NCBI GenBank assembly: GCA_002477275.1 | Contig: DLOU01000059.1 | Location: 1 to 33,150 of the forward strand | Length of the DNA: 33,150 bases | Origin: Caryophanales bacterium UBA7476 | GTDB taxonomy: Bacteria > Bacillota_I > Bacilli_A > RF39 > UBA660 | Reading direction: 5' to 3' | Part shown: positions 14,858 through 22,910 of the stretch, piece after piece | Layout: each line of letters starts with the position of its first letter | Position numbering within the stretch: the stretch's first letter is position 1 | Notes under the pieces: generated by a model | Databases searched by the model: none | What the model saw: the letters and a program-made list of their open reading frames with translations, nothing else | What the model was told of the DNA's origin: nothing | Made by a program: the position numbers and the translations under genes

Positions 14858-15751
14858 ATGTACGATATAATTATTGTAGGAGCAGGTCCTGCAGGATTAA
14901 CAGCAGCTCTATATGCATTAAGAGCAAATAAAAAAGTATTAGTTTTAGAATCAAAATCATATGGTGGACAAATAGTTAATGCATCTTTAGTTGAAAACTA
15001 CCCAGCACTTCCAAATATAAGCGGATTTGATTTTGCTACTAACTTATACAATCAAGTAAAAGATTTAAATGGTGAAATAAAATTTGAAGGTGTTATTAGA
15101 ATTGAAGAAGATAAAACAGTAATAACACATAAAAATAGTTATAAAGCAAAAGCAATTATTTTAGCAACAGGCGCAGAAAATAGAAAATTAAATATAGAAA
15201 ATGAAGAAAAATTAGTTGGTAAGGGTGTTTCCTACTGTGCAACATGTGATGGAAACTTCTATAAAAATAAAACAGTAGTAGTAAATGGTGGAGGAAACAC
15301 TGCATTAGAAGATGCTATATACTTATCTAATATTGCTAAGAAAGTTTATCTAATACATAGAAGAGATATATTTAGAGGAGAAGAAAAGTATTTGTCTGAA
15401 TTAAAAGAAAAAGATAATGTTGAAATAATTGTTAATTCAACTATTACAAAATTAAATGGTGAAAACAAACTAGAAAGTATCGAAGTTAAAGATAATAATG
15501 ATACTAAACAAACTATTGAAATAGATGGACTATTCATTGCAATAGGTCAAACTCCAAAAAATGAAATATTCTCAAATATAATAGAGTTAGATGAAAAAGG
15601 ATATATTAAATCTCATGATGGAGTTCATACAAACTGTGATAAAATATATGTAGCTGGGGATACAAGAGTAAAAGAATTAAGACAACTTACAACAGCAGTA
15701 AGTGATGGTTCAATAGCAGCAACCATTGCAATAAAAGAAATGGAGGATTAA
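14858..15751 (+). CDS. trxB: thioredoxin reductase
   Basis: Flavoenzyme that passes electrons from NADPH to thioredoxin. 297 aa, close to the usual ~310. FAD-binding IIVGAGPAGLTAALYA starts at residue 4. The redox motif CATC is C127/C130 (VSYCATCDGNFY). NADPH binding is shown by VNGGGNTALEDAIYL and HRRDIFR, and the C-terminal FAD motif by VAGDTR followed by RQLTTAVSDG. GGAG at the end of the peroxidase gene serves as Shine-Dalgarno, with a 9-nt gap, so the genes are co-transcribed. In this operon it supplies reducing power for the peroxidase through TrxA. Confidence 0.96.
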   Translation: MYDIIIVGAGPAGLTAALYALRANKKVLVLESKSYGGQIVNASLVENYPALPNISGFDFATNLYNQVKDLNGEIKFEGVIRIEEDKTVITHKNSYKAKAIILATGAENRKLNIENEEKLVGKGVSYCATCDGNFYKNKTVVVNGGGNTALEDAIYLSNIAKKVYLIHRRDIFRGEEKYLSELKEKDNVEIIVNSTITKLNGENKLESIEVKDNNDTKQTIEIDGLFIAIGQTPKNEIFSNIIELDEKGYIKSHDGVHTNCDKIYVAGDTRVKELRQLTTAVSDGSIAATIAIKEMED

Positions 15752-15752
15752 T

Positions 15753-16055
15753 ATGAAAGTTATAGAATTAGAAGAAAAAGATTTTAAAGATAAAATTAAA
15801 GGTAAAAAAGTTGTAGTAGATTGTTATGCAACTTGGTGTGGACCTTGTAGAATGCTTTCTCCTATAGTAGATGAAGTGGCAAAAGAAAGCAAAGATATAG
15901 AATTTTATAAATTAGATGTAGATGAATCAGAAGAAGTAGCTCAGGAATATGGGATTATGTCAATTCCAACTATATTAGTATTTGAAGATGGAAAACTATC
16001 TAAAACTCACACAGGATTTTTACCAAAAGAAGAATTAGAAGAATTTATAAAATAA
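15753..16055 (+). CDS. trxA: thioredoxin
   Basis: 100 aa, cytoplasmic. The active site WCGPC (C29/C32) lies in DCYATWCGPCRMLSP. The cis-Pro loop is MSIPTILVF, and the GF.PKEEL end is typical. It starts 1 nt after the trxB stop with GGAGGA inside the trxB 3' end, so translation is coupled. It is the expected electron donor to the GPx-family peroxidase two genes upstream, being itself reduced by TrxB. Confidence 0.97.
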   Translation: MKVIELEEKDFKDKIKGKKVVVDCYATWCGPCRMLSPIVDEVAKESKDIEFYKLDVDESEEVAQEYGIMSIPTILVFEDGKLSKTHTGFLPKEELEEFIK

Positions 16056-16058
16056 TAT

Positions 16059-16487
16059 ATGAATAAAGAAGATTGTTTAAAATTAGAAAATCAATTATGT
16101 TTTCCATTATATGCTGCATCTAGAAAAATAATTAGAAAATATAAACCACTACTTGATAAACTAGATCTTACATATACTCAATATATATGTATGATGGTAT
16201 TATGGGAAGAAAAAGAGATTAATGTAAAAAGATTAGGAGAAAAACTATTTCTTGATTCTGGTACATTGACTCCACTTTTAAAGAAATTAGAACAAAAAGA
16301 ATATATTACAAGAAAAAGAGAAACAAAAGATGAAAGAAATTTAAATATTTCAATTACCAAAAAAGGTGAAGAACTAAAAAAAGAAGCAGAGTCTATTCCA
16401 GAGATAGTTGGAAAGTGTATAAATATAAATGGAGAAGATGCTTTAAAACTATATCAAATTTTATATGAAATTTTGAAGGAAGAATAA
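16059..16487 (+). CDS. ohrR: MarR-family organic-peroxide repressor OhrR
   Basis: 142 aa. The N-terminus LENQLCFPLYAASRKIIRKY matches OhrR, with the sensing Cys as C14 in QLCF. YKPLLDKLDLTYTQYICMM is the conserved dimer and sensing region containing the Tyr that contacts the Cys. The winged helix reads LFLDSGTLTPLLKKLEQKEYI and RKRETKDERN. When C14 is oxidised by an organic hydroperoxide, OhrR releases DNA. The gene is last in the operon, 3 nt after trxA, with no strong Shine-Dalgarno, so it may be made in small amounts through coupling. Its likely operator is the 24-bp palindrome at 14258-14281, giving autoregulation. No ohr gene is present in the window; the GPx-type enzyme takes its usual place. 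Confidence 0.92.
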   Translation: MNKEDCLKLENQLCFPLYAASRKIIRKYKPLLDKLDLTYTQYICMMVLWEEKEINVKRLGEKLFLDSGTLTPLLKKLEQKEYITRKRETKDERNLNISITKKGEELKKEAESIPEIVGKCININGEDALKLYQILYEILKEE

Positions 16488-16512
16488 TAGAATAAAATCT
16501 ATTATTTTTTTA
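16483..16512 (+). terminator. intrinsic terminator of the redox operon
   Basis: AATAATAGA, loop ATAAAA, TCTATTATT followed by T; the stem overlaps the ohrR stop. Confidence 0.8.
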
Positions 16513-16768
16513 ATTGTTATATAACAAAAAATGAAATGATAATACATAAAAGCAAATATAAAAAAGGTAAAAAACATTTTTTGAGAAATAACATTTCTAA
16601 TTAATAGTTGTAATAAATGACTAAAAATGTTATTATATTAATATGTATGGGGAAATGATTTGTAGTGTGATATAATTTTTAAATAATTAAGTTATATTAC
16701 TTATATCTACTCATATTTACAAAAATAAAAAATAACTAATCTATATATAATATATAAGGAGTTTTTAT
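16513..16768 (+). other. 256-nt non-coding leader region before cdaA
   Basis: No gene. AACATTTTT (16573-16581) pairs with AAAAATGTT (16623-16631), enclosing a small hairpin AGAAAT/ATTTCT (16584-16598). TATAAT at 16671-16676 follows this. No known riboswitch consensus is recognisable, and the A+T-rich sequence makes chance pairing possible. Confidence 0.4.
16668..16676 (+). promoter_or_regulatory. extended -10 promoter for cdaA-cdaR
   Basis: TGA plus TATAAT (16671-16676), leaving an untranslated leader of about 85 nt. No matching -35. Confidence 0.5.
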
Positions 16769-17611
16769 ATGAGTATAACAATGACTGATTTAATATCTAT
16801 TGTAAAGAAATTAATTGATATTTCTTTAGTATGGATTATTTTTTACTTTATATTAAAGAATATAAAGAACAACGTAAAACTATCACTAATTTTTAAAGGT
16901 GTAGTAATAATTATTGTATTAAAAGCAATTAGTACATGGCTTGGATTTACAACTGTAGGTCTAATTTTAGAATACGTAATTATGTATGGACCACTTGCTT
17001 TAATAATAATATTTCAACCAGAAATTAGAAATATTTTAGAGCAATTAGGAAGAAATCAATTACTTGGACGTCACAAAGTATTAACTGTTGATGAAAGAGA
17101 AAAAGTAGTTTATCAAATAGTTAGTGCAATGGAAACTCTTAGAAAATCTAAAATTGGAGCACTTATAGTAATTGAAAGAGATATTAGTTTAGGAAATTAT
17201 ATAGATAGAGGAAAGAAATTATATGCAGATATATCTAGCGATTTATTAATTTCAATATTCTTCCCTAATAATCCACTTCATGATGGTGGAGTAATTATTC
17301 AAGGTGATAGAATATCATGTGCTGGAGCTGTATTCCCAACTAGTACAAGTTCTAAATTAAATAAAAGACTTGGAACAAGACATAGAGCAGCAGTAGGAAT
17401 AACTGAAGAAACAGATTGTATTGCGCTAATTGTATCTGAAGAAACAGGTAGAATGTCTATTTCTATAAAAGGTGAATTATATTATAATCTTACAATTGAT
17501 GATGTAAGAATGATGTTAATAGATGAATTAAGACCTAAGAAAGACTCATTAGAAGATGAGGAAAGTGAAGAATTTATAGAAGAGGAAGAGATATATGAAG
17601 AAGATATTTAG
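16769..17611 (+). CDS. cdaA: diadenylate cyclase
   Basis: Makes cyclic di-AMP from two ATP at the membrane; c-di-AMP controls potassium balance and wall metabolism in Bacillota. 280 aa. Three hydrophobic segments fill residues ~10-90, followed by IIFQPEIRNILEQLGR, a family signature. The DAC domain has PLHDGGVII (D172, G173, G174) and GTRHRAAVGI (R204, H205, R206). The first motif is DGG where most CdaA have DGA; the change is small. The acidic C-terminal tail is a poorly conserved region. AAGGAG is 7 nt before ATG. The 3' end overlaps cdaR by 17 nt, as in the common cdaA-cdaR pair; glmM, often third, is absent. Confidence 0.96.
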   Translation: MSITMTDLISIVKKLIDISLVWIIFYFILKNIKNNVKLSLIFKGVVIIIVLKAISTWLGFTTVGLILEYVIMYGPLALIIIFQPEIRNILEQLGRNQLLGRHKVLTVDEREKVVYQIVSAMETLRKSKIGALIVIERDISLGNYIDRGKKLYADISSDLLISIFFPNNPLHDGGVIIQGDRISCAGAVFPTSTSSKLNKRLGTRHRAAVGITEETDCIALIVSEETGRMSISIKGELYYNLTIDDVRMMLIDELRPKKDSLEDEESEEFIEEEEIYEEDI

Positions 17612-18950
17612 ATTTTTTAAAAGCATATTTCATGGTATTTATTCTATCTTTGATAAATGGATAATAACACCAATAACAAAGTTTATTTTAAAGATAATAG
17701 ATGCATCAAAGAACAATAATAAAGGTCTAGAAAGATTATTAAATAAAAAATCAACACTAATAATTATTTCACTACTATTAGCATTCACAACATTCTATCT
17801 AATTGATAGAAACTCAAATGTAACAATAGACCAATATGCAGAAGTACTATATAAGCAAAAGGTAACAGCATCATATAATGAAGAATTATATGTTGTTGAA
17901 GGATTACCTCAAACAGTTGATATTACATTAATAGGACAAAAAAGACACATATTCCTAGCAAAACAAACTCCATCATCTGGAGTAACAGTTGATTTAACTG
18001 GATTAAAGCCTGGAAATCATAAAGTAACTTTAAAATACTCACAACAATTAAAATCAGTTGATTATAGACTAGATCCGTCAACTGTAACAGTAACAATATA
18101 TGAAAAAGTATCACAAACTAAGTCTTTAACATATGATATCTTACATAAAGATAACTTAGATTCTAAATTATATATTAAGAATGTAGAACTAAGTAGAAGT
18201 AATGTTATTATTAAAGGTGCAGAATATAAGTTAAAGAAAGTTGCTACTGTTAAAGCATTAATTGATGTTAATAACTTAAATAATCCTAAAGCAGGAGAAA
18301 TAAAAGTTAAAGATGTTCCATTAGTTGCATATGACAATAACGGAGAAATAGTAGATGTAGAAATAGTTCCTTCTACTATTGAAGCGACACTTACAATTAC
18401 TTCACCAAGTAAAGAAGTTGACATAAAGATTATTCCAAAAGGTGACTTGGCATTTGGAAAATCAATAAAATCAATTACACCAAGTATTACAAAAGTAACA
18501 GTTTATGGTGAAGAAGAAGTAGTAGCAGGAATTGATAGTATAGAAGTGCCAATAGATGTTAAAGGATTAGATGCAGATAAGAGATTTAATATTACTCTTA
18601 CAAAACCATCTGGTATAACAGAATTAAGTACTAAGACAATTACTGTAAAAGTTGAACTAGATACTTCAGTAAGTAAAGAATTTGCAGAAATTCCTATTGA
18701 AACAGAAAATCTAAATAGTAAATATGCTGTACAAGCTCTAAACAGAGAAGATAGTACTGTAACAGTTGTAGTAAGCGGAAGTAAAGATACAATTGATAAG
18801 ATAACTGCTCAAAACATAAAAGCTTACATTGACTTAAAAGATTATAGTGTTGGAGAACATGAAGTAGAAGTTAAAGTTAAAGGCGATGACTTGAAATTAA
18901 CATATGCTTCTAAGACAAAGAAAGTTAAGATAAGAATAACTGAAAAATAA
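17595..18950 (+). CDS. cdaR: CdaA regulator with YbbR domains
   Basis: 451 aa. A cytoplasmic N-terminus of ~50 residues is followed by one membrane span (STLIIISLLLAFTTFYLI) and an outside part of about four YbbR repeats of 80-95 residues each. Typical repeat features are VYGEEEVVAGIDSIEVPIDV and VVSGSKDTIDKITAQNIKAYIDL. CdaR binds CdaA at the membrane and tunes its cyclase activity in relation to the envelope. The start overlaps cdaA, with AGGAAG inside the cdaA end. A strong bidirectional terminator follows. Family identity is clear from the repeats and the cdaA neighbour. Confidence 0.92.
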   Translation: MKKIFRFFKSIFHGIYSIFDKWIITPITKFILKIIDASKNNNKGLERLLNKKSTLIIISLLLAFTTFYLIDRNSNVTIDQYAEVLYKQKVTASYNEELYVVEGLPQTVDITLIGQKRHIFLAKQTPSSGVTVDLTGLKPGNHKVTLKYSQQLKSVDYRLDPSTVTVTIYEKVSQTKSLTYDILHKDNLDSKLYIKNVELSRSNVIIKGAEYKLKKVATVKALIDVNNLNNPKAGEIKVKDVPLVAYDNNGEIVDVEIVPSTIEATLTITSPSKEVDIKIIPKGDLAFGKSIKSITPSITKVTVYGEEEVVAGIDSIEVPIDVKGLDADKRFNITLTKPSGITELSTKTITVKVELDTSVSKEFAEIPIETENLNSKYAVQALNREDSTVTVVVSGSKDTIDKITAQNIKAYIDLKDYSVGEHEVEVKVKGDDLKLTYASKTKKVKIRITEK

Positions 18951-18955
18951 AAAAG

Positions 18956-18990
18956 ACTACAATGATTATTTCATTGTAGTTTTATTTTTC
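18956..18990. terminator. bidirectional terminator
   Basis: ACTACAATGA, loop TTATT, TCATTGTAGT followed by TTTTATTTTT; on the opposite strand it serves the DUF378 gene, whose stop lies inside it. Confidence 0.9.
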
Positions 18991-19176
18991 GTCAAAGAAA
19001 ATTGAAATAGATATTAGTCCACTAATTCCAACTAAAATATATACTATTCTAGCAAGCATAGCTGTTGAACCACCAAAAATAGTTGCTACTAAATCAAATT
19101 CAAATGCTCCAACAAGTAGCCAGTTAATCGCACCAACAATTACTAGTACTAATGCTATTTTTTTTAATATTTCCAT
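18982..19176 (-). CDS. DUF378 small membrane protein
   Basis: 64 aa with two membrane spans. The signature GAINWLLVGAFEFDLVATIFGG is characteristic of DUF378 proteins (Bacillus YuzA-like). LARIVYILVGISGLISI forms the second span. The function of the family is unknown. An in-frame ATG 15 codons upstream would add a polar extension, but AAAGGATGG sits just before ATG at 19176. The gene stands alone and is convergent with cdaR. A TTGAAA-17-TATTAT promoter lies upstream on the same strand. Confidence 0.9.
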   Translation of the reverse strand: MEILKKIALVLVIVGAINWLLVGAFEFDLVATIFGGSTAMLARIVYILVGISGLISISIFFDEK

Positions 19177-19192
19177 ATTACCATCCTTTCCT

Positions 19193-19221
19193 ATAATAAT
19201 ATTATTAACAAGTATTTTCAA
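19193..19221 (-). promoter_or_regulatory. promoter of the DUF378 gene
   Basis: On the minus strand: TTGAAA (19221-19216), 17-nt spacer, TATTAT (19198-19193). Confidence 0.6.
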
Positions 19222-19285
19222 ATTATACGGAATATTTATATATAAAAAACATATAGTTAAAATGAAATAAATAATGAGGTGGAAA

Positions 19286-20269
19286 ATGAAAAAAATAATA
19301 ATACTTTTACTAATATCTTTATTTTTAACAGGATGTGGAACGCATAGTCAAAATGATGTAATAAATGATTTAGATAAAAAAATAAGTAATAACAGTTATA
19401 ATTTAGAAGGAAACCTAGAAATAGTGAATAATGACGAAGTATATAATTATGATATAAGTGTATCATATAAAAAACCAGATAGTTACAAAGTAACACTATT
19501 TAATAAAGCAAATAATCACGAACAAATAATTTTAAAAAATAGTGAAGGGGTATTTGTTGCTACCCCAGCATTAAATAAAAGTTTTAAATTTCAAAGTGAT
19601 TGGCCATATAATAATTCACAAATTTATTTACTGCAATCAATAGTGAGTGATATAAAATCAGATGAAAAAAGAGAGTATAAAGAAACAGATGATGGATATA
19701 CTTTTATTACAAATGTTAATTATCCAAATAATAGAAAATTAGTTAAACAAGAAGTTTCAATTAGTAAAAAAGGTAAAATTAAAGAAGTTAAAGTAAAAGA
19801 TGAGAACAATGTAGCTTTAATGACAATGAAGTTTAAAAATATAGATTTTAATCCTACATTTAAAAAAGATTACTTTAATTTAAATACAGTTATGGAAACA
19901 GTAAGTACCAAGGAAGAAGAAACGATTAATTTAGAAGATAGCATTTATCCATTAGTTTTACCAAGTGGAACAAAGTTAAAAGACGAAGAAAAAGTTGCTA
20001 AAACTGATGGAGAAAGAGTCATATTAACATTTGAAGGTGAAAAACCTTTTATATTAGTAGAAGAAACAGCGAACGTATTTGATGAATTTACAGTAGTACC
20101 TACAAGTGGAGAACCATATATATTACAAGATACAATTGGAATATTAGGAGACAACTCTCTTTCTTGGACAACAGGTGGAGTGGAATATTATATAGTAAGT
20201 GATGTTTTAAATCAAAATGAATTAATAGAAATTGCTTCATCCATTAGTAGTTTACCCACAATGAAATAA
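19286..20269 (+). CDS. LolA-like lipoprotein
   Basis: 327 aa. N-terminal signal with lipobox LTGC, so C17 is lipidated and the protein sits on the outer face of the membrane. The mature part begins with NDLDKKISNNSYNLEGNLEI, followed by a run of alternating strands (VYNYDISVSYKKPDSYKVTL, GYTFITNVNYPNN). This layout resembles the LolA/LppX/GerS fold of half-barrel lipoproteins that bind lipids or other hydrophobic ligands. A second domain from residue ~220 (YPLVLPSGTKLKDEEKV) resembles the C-terminal part of RsgI/DUF4367-like proteins. ATG 19274 is in frame, but GAGGTGG lies after it, so ATG 19286 is chosen. Fold assignment is tentative. Confidence 0.75.
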   Translation: MKKIIILLLISLFLTGCGTHSQNDVINDLDKKISNNSYNLEGNLEIVNNDEVYNYDISVSYKKPDSYKVTLFNKANNHEQIILKNSEGVFVATPALNKSFKFQSDWPYNNSQIYLLQSIVSDIKSDEKREYKETDDGYTFITNVNYPNNRKLVKQEVSISKKGKIKEVKVKDENNVALMTMKFKNIDFNPTFKKDYFNLNTVMETVSTKEEETINLEDSIYPLVLPSGTKLKDEEKVAKTDGERVILTFEGEKPFILVEETANVFDEFTVVPTSGEPYILQDTIGILGDNSLSWTTGGVEYYIVSDVLNQNELIEIASSISSLPTMK

Positions 20270-20272
20270 ATC

Positions 20273-20302
20273 TTTACATTTATTTATAAAATATGATATA
20301 CT
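20273..20302 (+). promoter_or_regulatory. promoter for the gene at 20322
   Basis: TTTACA (20273-20278), 18-nt spacer, TATACT (20297-20302) with TGA in the extended -10 position. Confidence 0.6.
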
Positions 20303-20321
20303 CATATTGGTCGGTGATATT

Positions 20322-20855
20322 ATGGGGAAAAGAAACAAAGGTAAAAGAAATAAGAACCTAAGAAAACAACATGAAAAGATTGATAGACAATATGAAGGAG
20401 AAAATGTAACCGCAAAAAAAATAATAATAGTTATAGTGGTTATTGCAGCAATATTTGGATTATTTTATCTTTTAACAATAGGTATCTTAAAGAAACAATC
20501 AAAAACAAGTAGAACCAGTAATACATCAATTCAGTATAGTGAAATTCTAGCTGGAGAAAGTTTTACACAAAATAAAAAAGAATATTATGTTTTCTTCTAT
20601 AATCTTGATGAAGAATCAAGCGAAGAAAATCATACAATTATTTCTTCATATAGAGATAAAAAAGATACACTTCCACTTTATACTGTTGATATGAGTGAAG
20701 GACTTAATAAAAACTTTAAAAGTGAAGAAGATAATAGTGAAGCATCAAATGCTAGTGAATTAAAAATTAGTAAAACAACAGTAATCCACATAAAAGACGG
20801 AAAAAATGTTGAATATATAACTGAAGATATTAAAAATTATTTAGGAATAGAGTAA
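20322..20855 (+). CDS. membrane-anchored thioredoxin-like protein without CxxC
   Basis: 177 aa. A very basic N-terminus (KRNKGKRNKNLRKQHEK) precedes one span (KKIIIVIVVIAAIFGLFYLLT), so the rest is outside the cell. The outer domain reads EYYVFFYNLDEES, an intervening helix, LPLYTVDMSEGLNKNF, then KISKTTVIHIKDGKNVEYITEDIKNYL. The order of strands and the terminal strand-strand-helix resemble a thioredoxin fold, but there is no Cys anywhere in the domain and Thr replaces the usual cis-Pro. If the fold is right, it is not a redox enzyme and may bind or hold other proteins. TTG 20307 is in frame; GGTGAT favours ATG 20322. The gene lies immediately before tRNA-Asn. Confidence 0.65.
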   Translation: MGKRNKGKRNKNLRKQHEKIDRQYEGENVTAKKIIIVIVVIAAIFGLFYLLTIGILKKQSKTSRTSNTSIQYSEILAGESFTQNKKEYYVFFYNLDEESSEENHTIISSYRDKKDTLPLYTVDMSEGLNKNFKSEEDNSEASNASELKISKTTVIHIKDGKNVEYITEDIKNYLGIE

Positions 20856-20869
20856 TTAAATACTCTTTT
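20850..20869 (+). terminator. weak terminator before tRNA-Asn
   Basis: GAGTA, loop ATTAAA, TACTC, TTTTA. The stem is only 5 bp, so the tRNA may be partly read from the gene upstream. Confidence 0.4.
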
Positions 20870-20871
20870 AT

Positions 20872-20948
20872 GCCTCAATAGCTCAGTTGGTTAGAGCACT
20901 TGACTGTTAATCAAGGGGTCCTAGGTTCAAGTCCCAGTTGAGGCGCCA
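20872..20948 (+). tRNA. trnN: tRNA-Asn (anticodon GTT)
   Basis: Acceptor arms GCCTCAA (20872-20878) and TTGAGGC, discriminator G, CCA encoded (20946-20948). D-arm GCTCAGTTGGTTAGAGC; anticodon loop CTGTTAA between CTTGA and TCAAG gives GTT at 20906-20908; T-loop GGTTCAAGTCC. It is a single tRNA with its own strong terminator. Confidence 0.98.
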
Positions 20949-20956
20949 TATGAAGT

Positions 20957-20987
20957 AAAAGATAGTAATGTACTATCTTTTTTTTTC
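20957..20987 (+). terminator. intrinsic terminator of tRNA-Asn
   Basis: AAAAGATAGTA, loop ATG, TACTATCTTTT followed by a long T run. Confidence 0.9.
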
Positions 20988-21031
20988 TAAATTATTATGA
21001 TATTATATATATTGGATACAGAGGTGATAAA

Positions 21032-22327
21032 ATGGCAAAGAAAAAAACAACAAAGAAAAATAATAATAAAACAAATAATAAAAAAGCAATTGAAGAAAAA
21101 GAAGAAATCCAAGTAAAAAAAGATAAAAAAGATAAGAAAAAGAAAAAAGGTAAGAAAAGTGAAAAAGAATTATTCTCAACAACTGAAGTAGTAATTATTA
21201 CATTAGTTGCGCTTTGTGTAGGTATTTTTTCAGGAACTTTTATAACAATGAAAGCTTCAGAAAAAACAAATTCTAAAGAAGTACAAGAATTTATTACAAC
21301 TTATAGTACATTAACTAATAATTATTATAAAAAGGTTAGTAAGAAGAAATTAATTCAAGCAGCTATTAATGGAATGTTTGATTACTTAGGTGATCCACAT
21401 AGTATTTATATGGATGAAGAAGAAACAAAAGCATTTAATACTACAATGGATGGATCTTATAAAGGTATAGGTGCAACAATTCAAGAAACTGATGATGGTA
21501 TAAAGATTGTTGGAATTTTTGATAAGTCACCAGCAAAAAAAGCAGGATTAAAAGTTAATGATATAATTGTAAAAGTAAATGGAAAAGAAACAAAAGATAA
21601 AACTGCTGATGAAACAGTAGCTCTTATTAAAGATAAAGACACTGCTAAAATAACAATTAAAAGAAATGACGAAGAAAAAACATATAAGATTAAACTTGAA
21701 GTTGTTGAAATACCTTCAGTTGAATCTGAAATAATTGAAAAGAATGGAAAAAAAGTTGGCGTAATTACATTAAGTGTATTTGCCAAAAATACATCTGATC
21801 AATTTAAGAAAGAATTATCGGTATTAGAAAAAGAAGAAATTGATTCATTAATAATAGATGTAAGAGGAAATACAGGTGGTTATTTAGATCAAGCTTCTAA
21901 CATTATTTCTAATTTTATGGATTCATCACATGTTATATATCAAGTTGAGAAAAAAGGTGTTAAAACAAAATACTATTCAACAGGAAAAGAAAACAAAAAA
22001 TATAAAATTGCTATACTTGTAAATAGTGGAAGTGCTTCCGCATCTGAAATCTTAGCAGCAGCATTCAAAGATTCATATGGGGCAGAAGTAGTTGGAACAG
22101 TGACATATGGAAAAGGAACTGTTCAAACAGCTGTAAAATTAGAAAGTGGTTCAAGTATAAAATACACTATAGAGAGTTGGTTAACACCAAAAGGAGAGTT
22201 TATTAATGAGAAAGGTATTAATCCAACAATAGAAGAAGAATTAAATGAAGAATATTATGATGATCCATCAAATGAGAAGGATAATCAACTACAAAGAGCT
22301 TTAGAAGAACTAACAAAAAGTAACTAA
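21032..22327 (+). CDS. ctpA: S41 carboxy-terminal processing protease
   Basis: 431 aa. A Lys-rich cytoplasmic N-terminus (~55 residues) is followed by a membrane anchor (VVIITLVALCVGIFSGTF), so the protease acts outside the membrane. A PDZ domain spans roughly residues 135-215 (GSYKGIGATIQ, FDKSPAKKAGLKVNDIIVKVNG). The S41 domain has IDVRGNTGG, catalytic S336 in SGSASASEILAAAF and K361 in YGKGTVQT, 25 residues apart as in E. coli Prc. Proteins of this family trim the C-termini of envelope proteins and can activate membrane signalling. Good Shine-Dalgarno GAGGTGA. It is convergent with the sortase gene, separated by 1 nt. Confidence 0.95.
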   Translation: MAKKKTTKKNNNKTNNKKAIEEKEEIQVKKDKKDKKKKKGKKSEKELFSTTEVVIITLVALCVGIFSGTFITMKASEKTNSKEVQEFITTYSTLTNNYYKKVSKKKLIQAAINGMFDYLGDPHSIYMDEEETKAFNTTMDGSYKGIGATIQETDDGIKIVGIFDKSPAKKAGLKVNDIIVKVNGKETKDKTADETVALIKDKDTAKITIKRNDEEKTYKIKLEVVEIPSVESEIIEKNGKKVGVITLSVFAKNTSDQFKKELSVLEKEEIDSLIIDVRGNTGGYLDQASNIISNFMDSSHVIYQVEKKGVKTKYYSTGKENKKYKIAILVNSGSASASEILAAAFKDSYGAEVVGTVTYGKGTVQTAVKLESGSSIKYTIESWLTPKGEFINEKGINPTIEEELNEEYYDDPSNEKDNQLQRALEELTKSN

Positions 22328-22345
22328 ATTAGTTACTTTTTCTTA
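22315..22345. terminator. bidirectional terminator
   Basis: AAAAAGTAAC (22315-22324), loop TAAATTA, GTTACTTTTT (22332-22341). It carries the stops of both convergent genes. Confidence 0.9.
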
Positions 22346-22910
22346 TGCCATGAATAATTAGTTGTTTATTAGGATTATCACTACATGTTGTAAGAATGAT
22401 TTCATGATTATACTTCTTTTGAACTGCAATAAATCCATTTTTAGTTACTTCTTTTTTACTGTCTATAACATATACATATTTTTCATTGTTATATATAAAA
22501 TAAATTAAGTCTTCATTTTCTAAATATTTTAAATTTTTAAAAAAAGCATTACTTCCTGTACCTGAATGAGCGGCTAAAAAAATTATACTAGAATTTTTAT
22601 TTGGAAAAGTAGTACCATCTAAAATAGTTACATTCCTTTCAATATTGTTTTCTTTTGAATTATAAGGATAAATCCTTCTATTTAGTTTAATTTTAGGAAT
22701 ATAAATATTTCCTATACTATTATCTGTATAGTTTGAAGTAATATTTGAAATAAAAGTATTACTTCTTTTTATATTGTTACTATTTGTGGAAAGATTATTT
22801 TTATCATAAGAATAACTATAAGAAAAGCTATATATTTTGTTAATACTAACAATTAAAATTAAATAGATAAATATTATAAATAAATTAGTAAGTAAAATTT
22901 TTTTTAGCAT
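22329..22910 (-). CDS. sortase
   Basis: 193 aa transpeptidase that joins surface proteins to the wall or to each other. One N-terminal membrane segment (residues ~4-25) anchors it outside. IGNIYIPKIKLNRRIY starts the beta-barrel. Catalytic residues are visible as H115 (LAAHSGTG; most sortases have GHR or GHS), C176 (LTTCSDN) and R190 (HGIRKSN). Compact size and the TLTTC-type strand fit class D or B-like enzymes; I cannot decide the class. Its first 26 nt overlap the 3' end of the adhesin gene upstream, and there is no clear Shine-Dalgarno, so translation probably depends on the adhesin's. This overlap strongly suggests that the adhesin is its dedicated substrate. Confidence 0.9.
   Translation of the reverse strand: MLKKILLTNLFIIFIYLILIVSINKIYSFSYSYSYDKNNLSTNSNNIKRSNTFISNITSNYTDNSIGNIYIPKIKLNRRIYPYNSKENNIERNVTILDGTTFPNKNSSIIFLAAHSGTGSNAFFKNLKYLENEDLIYFIYNNEKYVYVIDSKKEVTKNGFIAVQKKYNHEIILTTCSDNPNKQLIIHGIRKSN

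Noticed and set aside
16513..16768. c-di-AMP (ydaO-type) riboswitch before cdaA
   Set aside because: None of the conserved ydaO aptamer segments is visible, and this riboswitch rarely precedes the cyclase itself.
22315..22341. Separate small RNA between ctpA and the sortase gene
   Set aside because: The hairpin is fully explained as a bidirectional terminator containing both stop codons.
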